The notes: generated by a model from the sequence alone, not told the origin. Counted from the first letter of the stretch, positions 36,552-50,471 are shown. The stretch is DNA of 64,000 bases from Trematomus loennbergii (GCA_012861695.1 JAAOOA010000101.1:412501-476500), one strand, 5' to 3'. Program-made: numbers and translations.

Positions 36552-38985
36552 GTTTACCATTGAAGCCAACAGAATGCAGAGGTTTGGTACATTCTTACAG
36601 GGATTGGGTACCTTGTAGAGGAGGACAACTGACTCTATGTCTCTCAACATTCTCATAAAGACAATCTTTTTTTGCCTTTTTCTGCCAAATATGACACATT
36701 TTACTTGTTTCGTGAAGTTGGACAATAGGAATACAGTACTTTAAACAAAGAGAAGAGGAATTATGAGGGTGCTGCTAGGTGGGACTGCGAAACAAATGAA
36801 AGGTCAGTCATATATATATATATTTTTTATTCTGGCTTTTCAAATCAAAATAGTCGATATCAAGAACAATGATTCTTCGAAAATTGTTTACATTCTTCTT
36901 CTCCTAAGTTTTCCCCATCACCTCATTCACAATAACATCATGGAGGTTTAAAAGACGGCAAGCTATGATTAGTCGGGGGTCTCTTGGCGGAGACACGGCA
37001 ATCATTTATTACTACTGTATCATTGCCTTTTTTGAAACTGTGACCATTTGAACAAAAACAAATATTGTGTACTCTGAATATAAAAGTCGAAGTAGATGAT
37101 GAAACTGGAAAAAAATACACGAATATACAAGACATCAAACATATTCTGTTTGTATCAGAGTGAGTTTTTCAAGAACAATTGGCCTTTGTAGCAATGGCTA
37201 TTGTTCTAGCGATAACTTGGTGTAGAACAAAAGCTTTCAGTTTAATGTGAGCTTTTCTGGGGTTTATTGGGGTTTCATAATAATGGACAGTTAAAACAAT
37301 GGCATGGCACCTAACTGTGAAACAAGAGTATAGTTAATGTTGAACTGTAGTTTTTGTGTTTCATCTGCTCTAAGTTCAATTTTCAACTTAATAGGAAGTC
37401 TGGTATTCGAGTCTCCTCGATATTAAAATATCACAGGTTGATGTAATGGCCATACATTTCATTTATTCCCAACAAAAAATGTGTTCTTTCAATTAATATT
37501 AATGCTATTATTGTATTAATATAGCAATGTTGCAAAGTGCTATACGAAAGAAAATAAGATAGTATGGCAAATGGATATAAATAACTGTAATACCCATATG
37601 AGCCAGAGGCAACATTGTGTTGAGGGCGAGTTGAAGGAATCAGGGCTAATGTAATGTTACATTAAAAATGCTTCATTATTTGAGTTAGGAACAAAAACAC
37701 TGAACTATAATATCTGCATTCCCCTGACATTTAACCAGAAGTCAAAAGTAATAATTAATGTCAAATTCACTAAGTGGCTTGAACAACCAACATAAGATAA
37801 TAACACTTTCTACCTCGATTGGCTTTGTAAGCTTCATAATGGGCTGACCACAAATGCATCTCTAATCAGATTTTCTTTCAATATGATGTACAGGTGGTCA
37901 CTCAAGATTTGAAACCCTTAAATACTGAAGCCATACCTTGAGAAATAAAGAAGTGAATTGCATTTATTGCACCTGAAATTAGTGTTTTTTGCACTAATAT
38001 GTTTTTGTGCTGAAGGGACAACAGTGAATTATGTAATAGTCAGAATCAGATTTACATTTACACATACGAGGAATTTGCTTTGGTGTAAATGTACATACAA
38101 AGACACAGAAAAAAAGAATACGCAGCAAAACAAAATCAAATACAAATAGGACTGTTGTTATAGCTATTTAAAACAACAATTTTAACACTTTTATAACAAA
38201 TGTACAATATTAACATATGACAAATACTATATGCTGTATTTAAAGTGGAGAGCTGTGCTGATTTAAAAGAGGTACTGTGGAGAAGAAATGTGCAACATTT
38301 AAAAAATAACAAGATGTTGTTCGCATTATGTTATGTGCATTAATGTAATGCATAATGTTTTTTCTGGGGTGGATAAAAGTCAGTTTCAGTGGGGGTCCTG
38401 GGCCTTGTTGATGAGGCCAGTAGCAGAGGGGAAGAAACTGTTCAGGTGGGGAGAGGTGTTGGTCCTGATGGAGCGCAGCCTCCTGCCAGAGTGGAGCGGG
38501 GTAAACAGTTTGTGTCCAGTTCAGTCTAGTACTGTTAGGGTTGGGGAAAATAGGACCCAAATGCAGTAAAAGACAAAAGGCATGTAACAAAAAGCGAGCT
38601 TTAATAAAAAGCCGATGATATGAGATGCCGAGAAAAACAGGAAACAACTAAAACAGCAAATCAGGGAGCACGAGGAACAGGAACAAACTTACAACAGCTA
38701 CAGGCAGGTAACATGGATGAGCGAGCAGGGAGTAAAAGGGAAGACAAGACTAAATACACAGAAGGGTAATCACAGGACAAGACACAGCTGGGCAGGGGAG
38801 GTAGAAACACAAGGGGGGGGGGGGGCAACAGGTGAACACAAGGAGACAATTAGACACAGGAGGGCAAACACAGGAAGGAAGACCAGACAAAGGGAGAACA
38901 TAAATCCAAAACCATGACAAGTTTACTGAATACAAATAATACCTTGGTTTAAAAACGAAATCACATTTTTATTTAATTACCCAGA

Positions 38986-41900
38986 GTTCTATTTCATCTA
39001 GAGATGTCCCGATCCGATCACGTGATCGGGGATCGGAGCCGATCACGTGATTTTCAAACGATCGGAATCGGGAGAAAAAAATCGGGGATCGGGAATTATT
39101 TTTATTTTATTTATTTTTTATAAAATATTTTTATTTTATTTAATGTTACAAAACAAAAATGACCATGTTCACGTCTTGAAGTCATCCTGAGGCCTTAGTT
39201 TTGGTTTAAAATTACACAACATCATGTATGTGTTGCTTCTTTTGGGCTTGTTTTCATAGACCTGGTTGCTTATTTCTCTCAAATCTGGCAACAGAGTGGG
39301 CAGGGCGCAGTGTCTAATAGTAGCAGTAAGCTAACGAGAGGCTACGTTCAGCTGGTGCCTCGGGAGTCGGGACAGAGAAAATGTCAGGAGTTTGGAAGTA
39401 TTATAAAATTGAAAGCGAAGGCAGTATAACAGCCAGATGCAATGTTTGCAAGGCGGAGGTTCCGCGTGGTGGAAAGAACAGAGCTACGTTCAACACGACC
39501 AATCTAATACAAACACCAACAACAACACGACGAGTACACAGCGGCCACTCAGGTAACGGCACTGAAACAACCAACACTTTCAGAGACTTTTAAAAGGAAA
39601 GAGAAACTGCCCCAGAACAGTGAAAAGGCCAAAAAAATAACAGCCAAGATAGCTGAATTCATCGCGTTGGATGACCAGCCGTTATCTGTTACCTTTTTTT
39701 TCTCTTAATGCATTGCATAAAGATCGGATCGGGAAAAATCGGTATCGGCAGATTGTCAAAATCAAATGATCGGAATCGGATCGGGAGCAAAAAAAGGTGA
39801 TCAGGACATCCCTAATTTCATCCTTACTGACCGCCAGAGGAAGTGCTTGGCACTGGATATTTTCTGTCTCGCGCATGTGCAGGTCAAGTATTTATGTCAA
39901 CAAAGTCACGTGTGACCTCGCATGACCCCGGAAGGCATAAGTTCCGGTGTTGTCAACGAGTTCAGTCTTTTTTCATCTTCTCGCTGCACAGGTTACTACT
40001 CTATGAGCAGAAGCCAAGCTAGCCTATTAATATTTTGATTATTCATGCTCATCGCTACCTTTAGCCTTGTGATTGTGTCGGTCAGAGCTGCGGGCTAAAC
40101 GCGACTCGCCCTCCAAAGGCTGCGACGAGCTGTCCCCCCCCCCCCCCAAGGGAGGGGACCGCGGTGTTCACCGCTCGGACTCTCAGGAGCCCCGGACCGG
40201 TAAAGAGCGAATGCTCCTGCACATCAGTCGGTGAGATCGCTGCCTGAAGTATGTGCTTGTCCAATCGGACAACACTTCAACAGTGTTTCATATAAACCAC
40301 CAAGGGGGATCCAATCCTGAATCTGAGGGGACTCAACAAGTTCCTAAAGATCTTACCCTTTCATATGCCGAGCACAGCGGACGTTCTTCATACCGTTGCC
40401 AGGGGGGAATGGTTCGCGTCCGTCGACTTGAAAGATGCTTACTTTCATGTGCCTATCACAGGCAGTTTCTTCGCTTTGCCTTCAGAGGCCGTCATTTCCA
40501 GTTCAGGGTGCTTCCATTTCGGACTCTCCCTCTCCCCAGGGTGTTCACCAGGTGTGTCGCGGCAGCCTCTGCCCCTGCAGTCTCAGGGTATGAAGATTCT
40601 ACCGTACTTAGACGACTGGTTGATTTGTGCACCATCCCGGTTGCAGTCGACCCAGGACACGGCTCTCCTTCTCTCTCATGTCGCCGGCTAGGCCTCAGGT
40701 GAACATGGAGAAGAGTTGTCTGAACCCCTCTCAGAGCCTAACCTTCATTGGTGTGGTTCTGGACACAGTCACTATAAGGGCCTGTCCATCTGCTCAGTGC
40801 CTGGACGACATCCTCCAGCTTCTTCCCCTCTTCGAAGGGCAGGTCTCTGTTTCTCGCTCTTGGGCAAGCTGACAGCTGCCTCAGCTGTCGTTCCCTTGGG
40901 CTTGTTGTCACTGCGCCCCCTGCTGAGATGGCTGAACGGCCTCCACTTGGACCCCAAGTGCACAGGCACAGAAAAATCAGGGTGTCACAACAGTGCCTCT
41001 CCACTCTATCCCCATGGAGGAGAGGTCGTATATGTCAAGGGGCGTGGCCATGGGCTCCGTCCTTTCCGCAGAGAGACCGTTACGACGGATGCCAGCCTCT
41101 CGGGATGGGGTGCGGTGTGGAAAACAGGACAGCTCAGGGGCAGTGGTCTGTTCAGGACTGCACAGAACACATCAACGTGCTAGAGCTACGAGCTGTGCAC
41201 CTAGACTCAGGCACTTCCTGCCATACCTGAGGGGGAGCATGTGCTTGTCCGATCGGACAACACTACAACAGTTTCATATAAACCACCAAGGGGGCACCAA
41301 ATCTGCACGCTTGCTAGAGGTGTCCCAGACTCTCCTGACCTGGGCAGCCCCTTGCCTGGCCAGCCTACGGCAATGTATCTACCGGAGAGGAGAACCAAGT
41401 GCCGGCTTCCTCTCCCGTCACAAGCCTCCACCAGGGGAGTGGCGGCTTCATCCAGAGGTGGTGCACAGCATCTGGGGTCTCTTCGGCAGGGCAGAGGTAG
41501 ATCTCTTTGCCTCGAGGATGTCGACCACTGCCCCTATGGTTCTCCTTGACGGAGAAGACCAGCCTTTGGGTCAGGACGCCCTGGCTCATTCATGGCCAGG
41601 TGTCTTCTCTATGCCTATCCACCCCTTCCTTGATCCACCAACACTCCTCAGAGTGCTTCATCAGGGCCACAGGCTTCTTCTGGTGGCCCCCTTCTGGCCA
41701 GTCAGGACTTGGTTCTCCCTGCTGCACAGACTCTGTTGCGGGACGCCTTGGCGTCTCCCCAACAGGAAGGACCTCTTGTCTCAGCTGGAGGGTCGGATGT
41801 GGCACCCCGACCCCTGCCGCCTCAGCTGTGGGTTGGCCACTGGAGGGCCGACCCGCTGCTGAGCGACTGCATAGAGCCTGTCATAGGACTTTTCTCAATG

Positions 41901-43240
41901 CAGGGCACCATCTACTCATAGCAGTACGAAACAGGTGGAAACTATTTTCTGACTGGTGCCATGGGCGAAATGAGGACCCAGTACACTGCTCGGTGCCAAC
42001 TATCCTTGAGTTCCTGCAGTCCCTCCTGGATGACGGCCGGTGTCCCGCTACCGTCAGGTGTATGTGGCTGCTATCTCATCTCAACACGCAAGGGTTGACA
42101 AACACAGTGGGGAGCCATAGGCTGGTATCCCTCTTCTTAAGGGGAGCTCTGAGGCTGCGCCCCCGAACGTCCCAAGGCTCCTACATGGGACCTGCCCTTG
42201 GTGCTGGATGCCCTATGCTCGCCTCCCTTTGAACCCTTGTCACAGGCAGAACTGAGGTGGCTCTCAGTCAAGACTGCTTTCCTTCTTGCCATCACTTCAG
42301 CAAAGCGTGTAAGCGAGCTACAGGCCTTGTCCGTGAACAGCTCGTGTCTGAGGTGGAACTCAGATGGCTCAGGTGTCATTTATGGCCGAATACAGCGTTC
42401 CTCCCTAAGGTGCTGTCACGCTCTCATTTAATCGGCCTATCCAGCTGGCACAGTTTGACCCCCCATCAGGAGAGGGGGAGAGAGGTCAAGACTCTATGCC
42501 CGGTGCGGGCCCTTAGAGCTTATGTCCAGACTACCGCAGGCATACGGCAGTCTGAACAGCTCTTTCTCTGTTACGGTGGTCCTAGAAGAGCTGTGCTCTC
42601 TCAAAACAGCGCTTGTCCCACTGGATCGTGGACGCCATTGCCCAGGCATACAAGGAGAATGACCGTCCCTTGCCACCCAGAGTAAAGTGCCACTCTACCA
42701 GGAGTGTCTCCACGTCATGGGCGACCTTGAGAGGTGTGCCCCTGGAGGACATATGTGCCACGGCCACATGGGCATCCCGAGCACATTCACCAGATACTAC
42801 GGAGTGAATGTTGCCGCCCTGCGCCCGTTGGGTGTGGTCCTCCTACAGAGTCCAACTAGTCCATCCCTATAAGGTAAGTGCTCAGGCTTCCTCGTGACTC
42901 TGTTGATATAAGTCATCCAGTGCTAAGCACTGCCTCTAGCGGTCAGTAAGGATGAAATAGAACGAAAGTTACGTATGTAATTACGGTTCTATGAATCCTG
43001 GATGACCGCCAGAGTTCTTGGTCACTCGGAATCTTGTGTTCCCGCGAGAAGATTCCATAGGACTCAACTCGTTGACAACCGGAACTTATGCCTTCCGGGG
43101 TCATGCAAGGTCACACGTGACTTTGTTGACATAAATACTCGACCTGCGCATGCGCGAGACAGAAGATATCCAGTGCTAAGCACTTCCTCTGGCGGTCATC
43201 CAGGATTCATAGAACCGTAGTTACATACGTAACTTTCGTT
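38986..43240 (+). mobile_element. DIRS-like retrotransposon, copy 2 (defective)
   Basis: Bounded by GTT at 38986-38988 and 43238-43240. Reverse transcriptase about 40307-40760 keeps SVDLKDAYFHVPI and YLDDWLI; RNase H about 41060-41430; recombinase about 42030-42810 with KRVSEL, HSTRSVS and TRYYGVN. Tip-junction block at 42917-43014. The same stray RNase H piece precedes the reverse transcriptase (40250-40306), so the rearrangement pre-dates duplication. It differs from copy 1 mainly by many one-base indels. The fourth RNase H acidic residue is changed (AGFLSR instead of ADFLSR). Confidence 0.9.
38999..39814 (+). mobile_element. truncated hAT transposon inside DIRS copy 2
   Basis: 816 bp, flanked by ATTTCATC at 38991-38998 and 39815-39822. 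BED-finger frame from 39381. It is essentially the same sequence as the copy in unit 1 and at the same position, so it was carried by duplication and not inserted anew. Confidence 0.9.
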
Positions 43241-43529
43241 TTATCACATATCATCAACCCAGTGTATTAATCCGTCATCCAATATCAATTGTAAGGCATT
43301 CTCTTTGTTTTTTTTTTGTCAATCTTGCAACAAATTTCTCCTCAGATAAAAACATGTGAGGATCAACATTTTCATTGCTAATAGTTGCCTACTGTCAAAT
43401 AAATCTTATATAATTAATTTCAATTAATAATGTGTGATTATAACAGTTGGACAATAAGCATGACAAGTCACATTCAAGGTTAATTTTTTATTTGGCATTT
43501 TATAAATTCAGGAAACATTCAGTGAACAT

Positions 43530-44282
43530 TTAGCAGGAATCGGTGATACGCCTCATGCTCATGAACCTCTGGCCGCTCATGCCCATGTCCCTGAAGTTCC
43601 TGTACTCTCCGGGCCTCATGTACATCATCTTGCCTCTGAACTGGGGCTGCTCGTACATCAGCCAGTGACCGTCCATCACGTTGCAGGACTGGCACTCGTT
43701 CATGCGGTAACGGTCCATGATGTTGTCACAGTCCTCCATCATCTCGTGACTCTGACCACCGAAGTTCTCCTTCTCGTAGATATTCATCCTGTACTGTCCT
43801 CTGTGCTGCTTTCGAGAGAAGAATTATGAATTAATGATTTAATGTAAAGCGTTGTGGGGTGGTCACCCATAGTAGAATCGTACGATTACAGTTTTATACC
43901 CACCATGGGGATCATACGGCAAGACTTGATGTTATCCCTCATTCCCATCATGCTCATGCAGTCGGAGTACTCGCCCCTCCTCATGTAGTACTGGTTTCCC
44001 ATGTAGTTGTTGCGGTCGTACACCATGAAGCAGCCGCTCTCCACCCTGCAGGACTGGCACCTGCTCAGGTAGGAGGACATGTCAGAGCAGTCATTCATGC
44101 ACTCATAAGAACGACCCTGGAAGTTCTTCTCCTCGTAGAAGGTCATCTGAAAGAAGGGAATTTTAATGGTTAGAAATAGATTAGCAAGGTACAGATGGTG
44201 ATATTGCAAACGGTTATTTCTGCTTATCACAAAAAGACTTCTGAAAGTACCTTGCCCCTCATGTTCATGCCGTGTTGCTCAT
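43530..44282 (-). CDS. crygm: gamma-M crystallin copy 3 (one-base deletion in exon 1)
   Basis: Exons 44282-44251, 44146-43904 and 43805-43530. Exons 2 and 3 encode the same protein as copies 2 and 4. Exon 1 has 32 bases instead of 33: one G is missing from CCGGTG, so the usual start leads to a stop after five codons. A second Met (44268) is in frame with exon 2 and would give a protein five residues shorter with both domains whole. A further one-base loss lies in the 5' UTR (TGCTGTGCTG). Whether it is functional depends on start choice, or on whether the deletion is an assembly error. Confidence 0.85.
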
Positions 44283-44337
44283 GTTGGCTGTAGATGTGCT
44301 GTGCTGGTGAACTGATATCCTACCTGGTTAACCTTTT

Positions 44338-44404
44338 CCTTTTATACCTGTTCAACGTAAAGAATGGGTAGCCCCTCCCCCTCAGGGAACCATCTAACTC
44401 AGCA
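44338..44404 (-). promoter_or_regulatory. crystallin copy 3 core promoter
   Basis: TATAAAAGG at 44346-44338 and Maf-type TGCTGAGTTA at 44404-44395. Confidence 0.75.
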
Positions 44405-46845
44405 GTTTACCATTGAAGCCAACAGAATGCAGAGGTTTGGTACATTCTTACAGGGATTGGGTACCTTGTAGAGGAGGACAACTGACTCTATGTCTCTCAA
44501 CATTCTCATAAAGACAATCTTTTTTTGCCTTTTTCTGCCAAATATGACACATTTTACTTGTTTCGTGAAGTTGGACAATAGGAATACAGTACTTTAAACA
44601 AAGAGAAGAGGAATTATGAGGGTGCTGCTAGGTGGGACTGCGAAACAAATGAAAGGTCAGTCATATATATATATTTTTTATTCTGGCTTTTCAAATCAAA
44701 ATAGTCGATATCAAGAACAATGATTCTTCGAAAATTGTTTACATTCTTCTTCTCCTAAGTTTTCCCCATCACCTCATTCACAATAACATCATGGAGGTTT
44801 TAAAAGACGGCAAGCTATGATTAGTCGGGGGTCTCTTGGCGGAGACACGGCAATCATTTATTACTACTGTATATCATTGCCTTTTTTGAAACTGCGACCA
44901 TTTGAACAAAAACAAATATTGCGTACTCTGAATATAAAAGTCGAAGTAGATGATGAAACTGGAAAAAATACACGAATATACAAGACATCAAACATATTCT
45001 GTTTGTATCAGAGTGAGTTTTTCAAGAACAATTGGCCTTTGTAGCAATGGCTATATGTTCTAGCGATAACTTGGTGTAGAACAAAATGGCTTTCGGTTTA
45101 ATGTGAGCTTTTCTGGGGTTTATTGGGGTTTCATAATAATGGACAGTTAAAACAATGGCATGGCACCTAACTGTGAAACAAGAGTATAGTTAATGTTGAA
45201 CTGTAGTTTTGTGTGTTTCATCTGCTCTAAGTTCAATTTTCAACTTAAATAGGTAAGTCTGGTATTCGAGTCTCCTCGATATTAAAAATATCACAGGTTG
45301 ATGTAATGGCCATACATTTCATTTATTCCCAACAAAAAATGTGTTCTTTCAATTAATATTAATGCTATTATTGTATTAATATAGCAATGTTGCAAAGTGC
45401 TATACGAAAGAAAATAAGATAGTATGGCAAATGGATATAAATAACTGTAATACCCATATGAGCCAGAGGCAACATTGTGTTGAGGGCGAGTTGAAGGAAT
45501 CAGGGCTAATGTAATGTTACATTAAAAATGCTTCATTATTTGAGTTAGGAACAAAAACACTGAACTATAATATCTGCATTCCCCTGACATTTAACCAGAA
45601 GTCAAGAGTAATAATTAATGTCTAACATTTTACTAAGTGGCTTGAACAACCAACATAAGATAATAACACTTTCTACCTCGATTGGCTTTGTAAGCTTCAT
45701 AATGGGCTGACCACAAATGCATCTCTAATCAGATTTTCTTTCAATATGATGTACAGGTGGTCACTCAAGATTTGAAACCCTTAAATACTGAAGCCATACC
45801 TTGAGAAATAAAGAAGTGAATTGCATTTATTGCACCTGAAATTAGTGTTTTTTGCACTAATATGTTTTTGTGCTGAAGGGACAACAGTGAATTATGTAAT
45901 AGTCAGAATCAGATTTACATTTACACATACGAGGAATTTGCTTTGGTGTAAATGGTACATACAAAGACACAGAAAAAAAGAATACGCAGCAAAACAAAAT
46001 CAAATACAAATAGGACTGTTGTTATAGCTATTTAAAACAACAATTTTAACACTTTTATAACAAATGTACAATATTAACATATGACAAATACTATATGCTG
46101 TATTTAAAGTGGAGAGCTGTGCTGATTTAAAAGAGGTACTGTGGAGAAGAAATGTGCAACATTTAAAAAATAACAAGATGTTGTTCGCATTATGTTATGT
46201 GCATTAATGTAATGCATAATGTTTTTCTGGGGTGGATAAAAGTCAGTTTCAGTGGGGGTCCTGGGCCTTGTTGATGAGGCCAGTAGCAGAGGGGAAGAAA
46301 CTGTTCAGGTGGGGAGAGGTGTTGGTCCTGATGGAGCGCAGCCTCCTGCCAGAGTGGAGCGGGTAAACAGTTTGTGTCCAGTTCAGTCTAGTACTGTTAG
46401 GGTTGGGGAAAATAGGACCCAAATGCAGTAAAAGACAAAAGGCATGTAACAAAAAGCGAGCTTTAATAAAAAGCCGATGATATGAGATGCCGAGAAAAAC
46501 AGGAAACAACTAAAACAGCAAATCAGGGAGCACGAGGAACAGGAACAAACTTACAACAGCTACAGGCAGGTAACATGGATGAGCGAGCAGGGAGTAAAAG
46601 GGAAGACAAGACTAAATACACAGAAGGGTAATCACAGGACAAGACACAGCTGGGCAGGGGAGGTAGAAACACGGGGGGGGGGGGCAACAGGTGAACACAA
46701 GGAGACAATTAGACACAGGAGGGCAAACACAGGAAGGAAGACCAGACAAAGGGAGAACATAAATCCAAAACCATGACAAGTTTACTGAATACAAATAATA
46801 CCTTGGTTTAAAAATCGAAATCACATTTTTATTTAATTACCCAGA

Positions 46846-49800
46846 GTTCTATTTCATCTAGAGATGTCCCGATCCGATCACGTGATCGGGGATCGGAGCC
46901 GATCACGTGATTTTCAAACGATCGGAATCGGGAGAAAAAAATCGGGGATCGGGAATTATTTTTATTTTTATTTATTTTTTATAAAATATTTTATTTATTT
47001 AATGTTACAAAAAAAAATGACCATGTTCACGTCTTGAAGTCATCCTGAGGCCTTAGTTTTGGTTTAAAATTACACAACATCATGTATGTGTTGCTTCTTT
47101 TGGGCTTGTTTTCATAGACCTGGTTGCTTATTTCTCTCAAATCTGGCAACAGAGTGGGCAGGGCGCAGTGTCTAATAGTAGCAGTAAGCTAACAAGAGGC
47201 TACGTTCAGCTGGTGCCTCGGGAGTCGGGACAGAGAAAATGTCAGGAGTTTGGAAGTATTATAAAATTGAAAGCGAAGGCAGTATAACAGCCAGATGCAA
47301 TGTTTGCAAGGCGGAGGTTCCGCGTGGTGGAAAGAACAGAGCTACGTTCAACACGACCAATCTAATACAAACACCAACAACACACGACGAGTACACAGCG
47401 GCCACTCAGGTAACGGCACTGAAACAACCGACACTTTCAGAGACTTTTAAAAGGAAAGAGAAACTGCCCAGAACAGTGAAAAGGCCAAAAAAATAACAGC
47501 CAAGATAGCTGAATTCATCGCGTTGGATGACCAGCCGTTATCTGTTACCTTTTTTTTCTCTTAATGCATTGCATAAAGATCGGATCGGGAAAAATCGGTA
47601 TCGGCAGATTGTCAAAATCAAATGATCGGAATCGGATCGGGAGCAAAAAAAGGTGATCAGGACATCCCTAATTTCATCCTTACTGACCGCCAGAGGAAGT
47701 GCTTGGCACTGGATATTTTCTGTCTCGCGCATGTGCAGGTCAAGTATTTATGTCAACAAAGTCACGTGTGACCTCGCATGACCCGGAAGGCATAAGTTCC
47801 GGTGTTGTCAACGAGTTCAGTCTTTTTTCATCTTCTCGCTGCACAGGTTACTACTCTATGAGCAGAAGCCAAGCTAGCCTATTAATATTTTGATTATTCA
47901 TGCTCATCGCTACCTTTAGCTACCTCTGGACAACAGTGCCTCTCCACTCTATCCCATGGAGGGAGAGGTCGTATATGTCAAGGGGCGTGGCCATGGGCTC
48001 CGTTCCTTTCCGCAGAGAGACCGTTACGACGGATGCCAGCCTCTCGGGATGGGGTGCGGTGTGGAAGAACAGGACAGCTCAGGGGCAGTGGTCTGTTCAG
48101 GACTGCACAGAACACATCAACGTGCTAGAGCTACGAGCTGTGCACCTAGGACTCAGGCACTTCCTGCCATACCTGAGGGGGAAGCATGTGCTTGTCCGAT
48201 CGGACAACACTACAACAGTGTTTCATATAAACCACCAAGGGGGCACCAAATCTGTACGCTTGCTCGAGGTGTCCCAGACTCTCCTGACCTGGGCAGCCCC
48301 TTGCCTGGCCAGCCTACAGGCAATGTACCTACCAGGAGAGGAGAACCAAGTTGCCGGCTTCCTCTCCCGTCACAAGCCTCCACCGGGGAGTGGCGGCTTC
48401 ATCCAGAGGTGGTGGCACAGCATCTGGGGTCTCTTCGGCAGGGCAGAGGTAGATCTCTTTGCTCGAGGATTCGACCCACTGCCCCTATGGTTCTCCTTGA
48501 TGGAGAAGACCAGCCTTTGGGTCAGGACGCCCTGGCTCATTCATGGCCAGGTGTCTTCTCTATGCCTATCCACCCCTTCCTGATCCTACCAACACTCCTC
48601 AGAGTGCTTCATCAGGGCCACAGGCTTCTTCTGGTGGCCCCCTTCTGGCCAGCCAGGACTTGGTTCTCCCTGCTGCACAGACTCTGTTGCGGGACACCTT
48701 GGCGTCTCCCCAACAGGAAGGACCTCTTGTCTCAGCTGGAGGGTCGGATGTGGCACCCCGACCCCTGCCGCCTCAGCTGTGGGTCTGGCCACTGGAGGGC
48801 CGACCCGCTGCTGAGCGACTGCATAGAGCCTGTCAAGGACTTTCTCAATGCTAGGGCACCATCTACTCGTAAGCAGTACGAAACAGGTGGAAACTGTTTC
48901 TGACTGGTGCCATGGGCGAAATGAGGACCCAGTACATGCTCGGTGCCTACTATCCTTGAGTTCCTGCAGTCCCTCCTGGACGACGGCCGGTGTCCCGCTA
49001 CCGTCAGTGTATGTGGCTGCTATCTCATCTCAACACGCAAGGGTTGACAACACACAGTGGGGAGCCACAGGCTGGTATCCCTCTTTAAGGGGAGCACTGA
49101 GGCTGCGCCCCCCGAACGTCCCAAGGGCCCTACATGGGACTGCCCTTGGTGCTGGATGCCCTATGCTCGCCTCCCTTTGAACCCTTGTCACAGGCAGAAC
49201 TGAGGTGGCTCTCAGTCAAGACTGCTTTCCTTCTTGCCATCACTCAGCAAAGCGCGTAAGCGAGCTACAGGCCTTGTCCGTGAACAGCTCGTGCTGAGGT
49301 GGAACTCAGATGGCTCAGGTGTCATTATGGCCGAACAGCGTTCCTCCCTAAGGTGCTGCACGCTCTCATTTTAATCGGCCTATCCAGCTGGCACGTTTGA
49401 CCCCCCATCAGGAGAGGGGAGAGGTCAAGACTCTTATGCCCGGTGCGGGCCCTTAGAGCTTATGTCCAGACTACCGCAGGCATACGGCAGTCTGAACAGC
49501 TCTTTCTGTTACGGTGGTCCTAGAAAGAGCTGTGCTCTCTCAAAACAGCGCTTGTCCCACTGGATCTTGGACGCCATTGCCCAGGCATACAAGGAGAATG
49601 ACCGTCCCTTGCCACCCAGAGTAAAGTGCCACTCTACCAGGAGTGTCTCCACGTCATGGGCGACCTTGAGAGGTGTGCCCCTGGAGGACATATGTGCCAC
49701 GGCCACATGGGCATCCCGAGCACATTCACCAGATACTACGGAGTGAATGTTGCCGCCCTGCGCCCGTTGGGTGTGGTCCTCCTACAGAGTCCAACTAGTC

Positions 49801-50181
49801 CATCCCTATAAGGTAAGTGCTCAGGCTTCCTCGTGACTCTGTTGATATAAGTCATCCAGTGCTAAGCACTGCCTCTAGCGGTCAGTAAGGATGAAATAGA
49901 ACGAAAGTTACGTATGTAATTACGGTTCTATGAATCCTGGATGACCGCCAGAGTTCTTGGTCACTCGGAATCTTGTGTTCCCGCGAGAAGATTCCATAGG
50001 ACTCAACTCGTTGACAACACCGGAACTTATGCCTTCCGGGGTCATGCAAGGTCACACGTGACTTTGTTGACATAAATACTCGACCTGCGCATGCGCGAGA
50101 CAGAAGATATCCAGTGCTAAGCACTTCCTCTGGCGGTCATCCAGGATTCATAGAACCGTAGTTACATACGTAACTTTCGTT
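46846..50181 (+). mobile_element. DIRS-like retrotransposon, copy 3 (internally deleted)
   Basis: Bounded by GTT at 46846-46848 and 50179-50181. The leader runs to about 47919, then jumps via a short filler (CTACCTCTGG) into RNase H, losing the whole reverse transcriptase. RNase H at about 47930-48390 is the longest open stretch of the three copies (TDASLSGWGAVW, VLELRAVHL, SDNTTTVFHINHQGG) but carries AGFLSR. Recombinase about 48840-49760 with HSTRSVS and TRYYGVN; tip-junction block at 49855-49953. Confidence 0.9.
46859..47670 (+). mobile_element. truncated hAT transposon inside DIRS copy 3
   Basis: 812 bp, flanked by ATTTCATC at 46851-46858 and 47671-47678. The BED-finger frame from 47239 stays open further than in the other copies (to TVKRPKK), because small indels restore the frame. 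Confidence 0.9.
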
Positions 50182-50471
50182 TTATCACATATCATCAACC
50201 CAGTGTATTAATCCGTCATCCAATATCAATTGTAAGGCATTCTCTGTTGTTTTTTTTTGTCAATCTTGCAACAAATTTCTCCTCAGATATAAAACATGTG
50301 AGGATCAACATTTTCATTGCTAATAGTTGCCTACTGTCAAATAAATCTTATATAATTAATTTCAATTAATAATGTGTGATTATAACAGTTGGACAATAAG
50401 CATGACAAGTCACATTCAAGGTTAATTTTTTATTTGGCATTTTATAAATTCAGGAAACATTCAGTGAACAT

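Larger units (their letters stand above)
35389..43243. repeat. tandem array unit 2 (about 7.9 kb)
   Basis: Same order of contents as unit 1: crystallin copy 2, spacer (about 36560-38038, no gene), the two interspersed repeats (38039-38520, 38540-38920) and the DIRS/hAT composite. Small indels aside it matches unit 1 end to end. Confidence 0.9.
43244..50184. repeat. tandem array unit 3 (about 6.9 kb)
   Basis: Contents as units 1 and 2, but the DIRS element is about 0.9 kb shorter through an internal deletion. The spacer at about 44410-45899 shows no gene. Interspersed repeats at 45900-46380 and 46390-46780. Confidence 0.9.
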
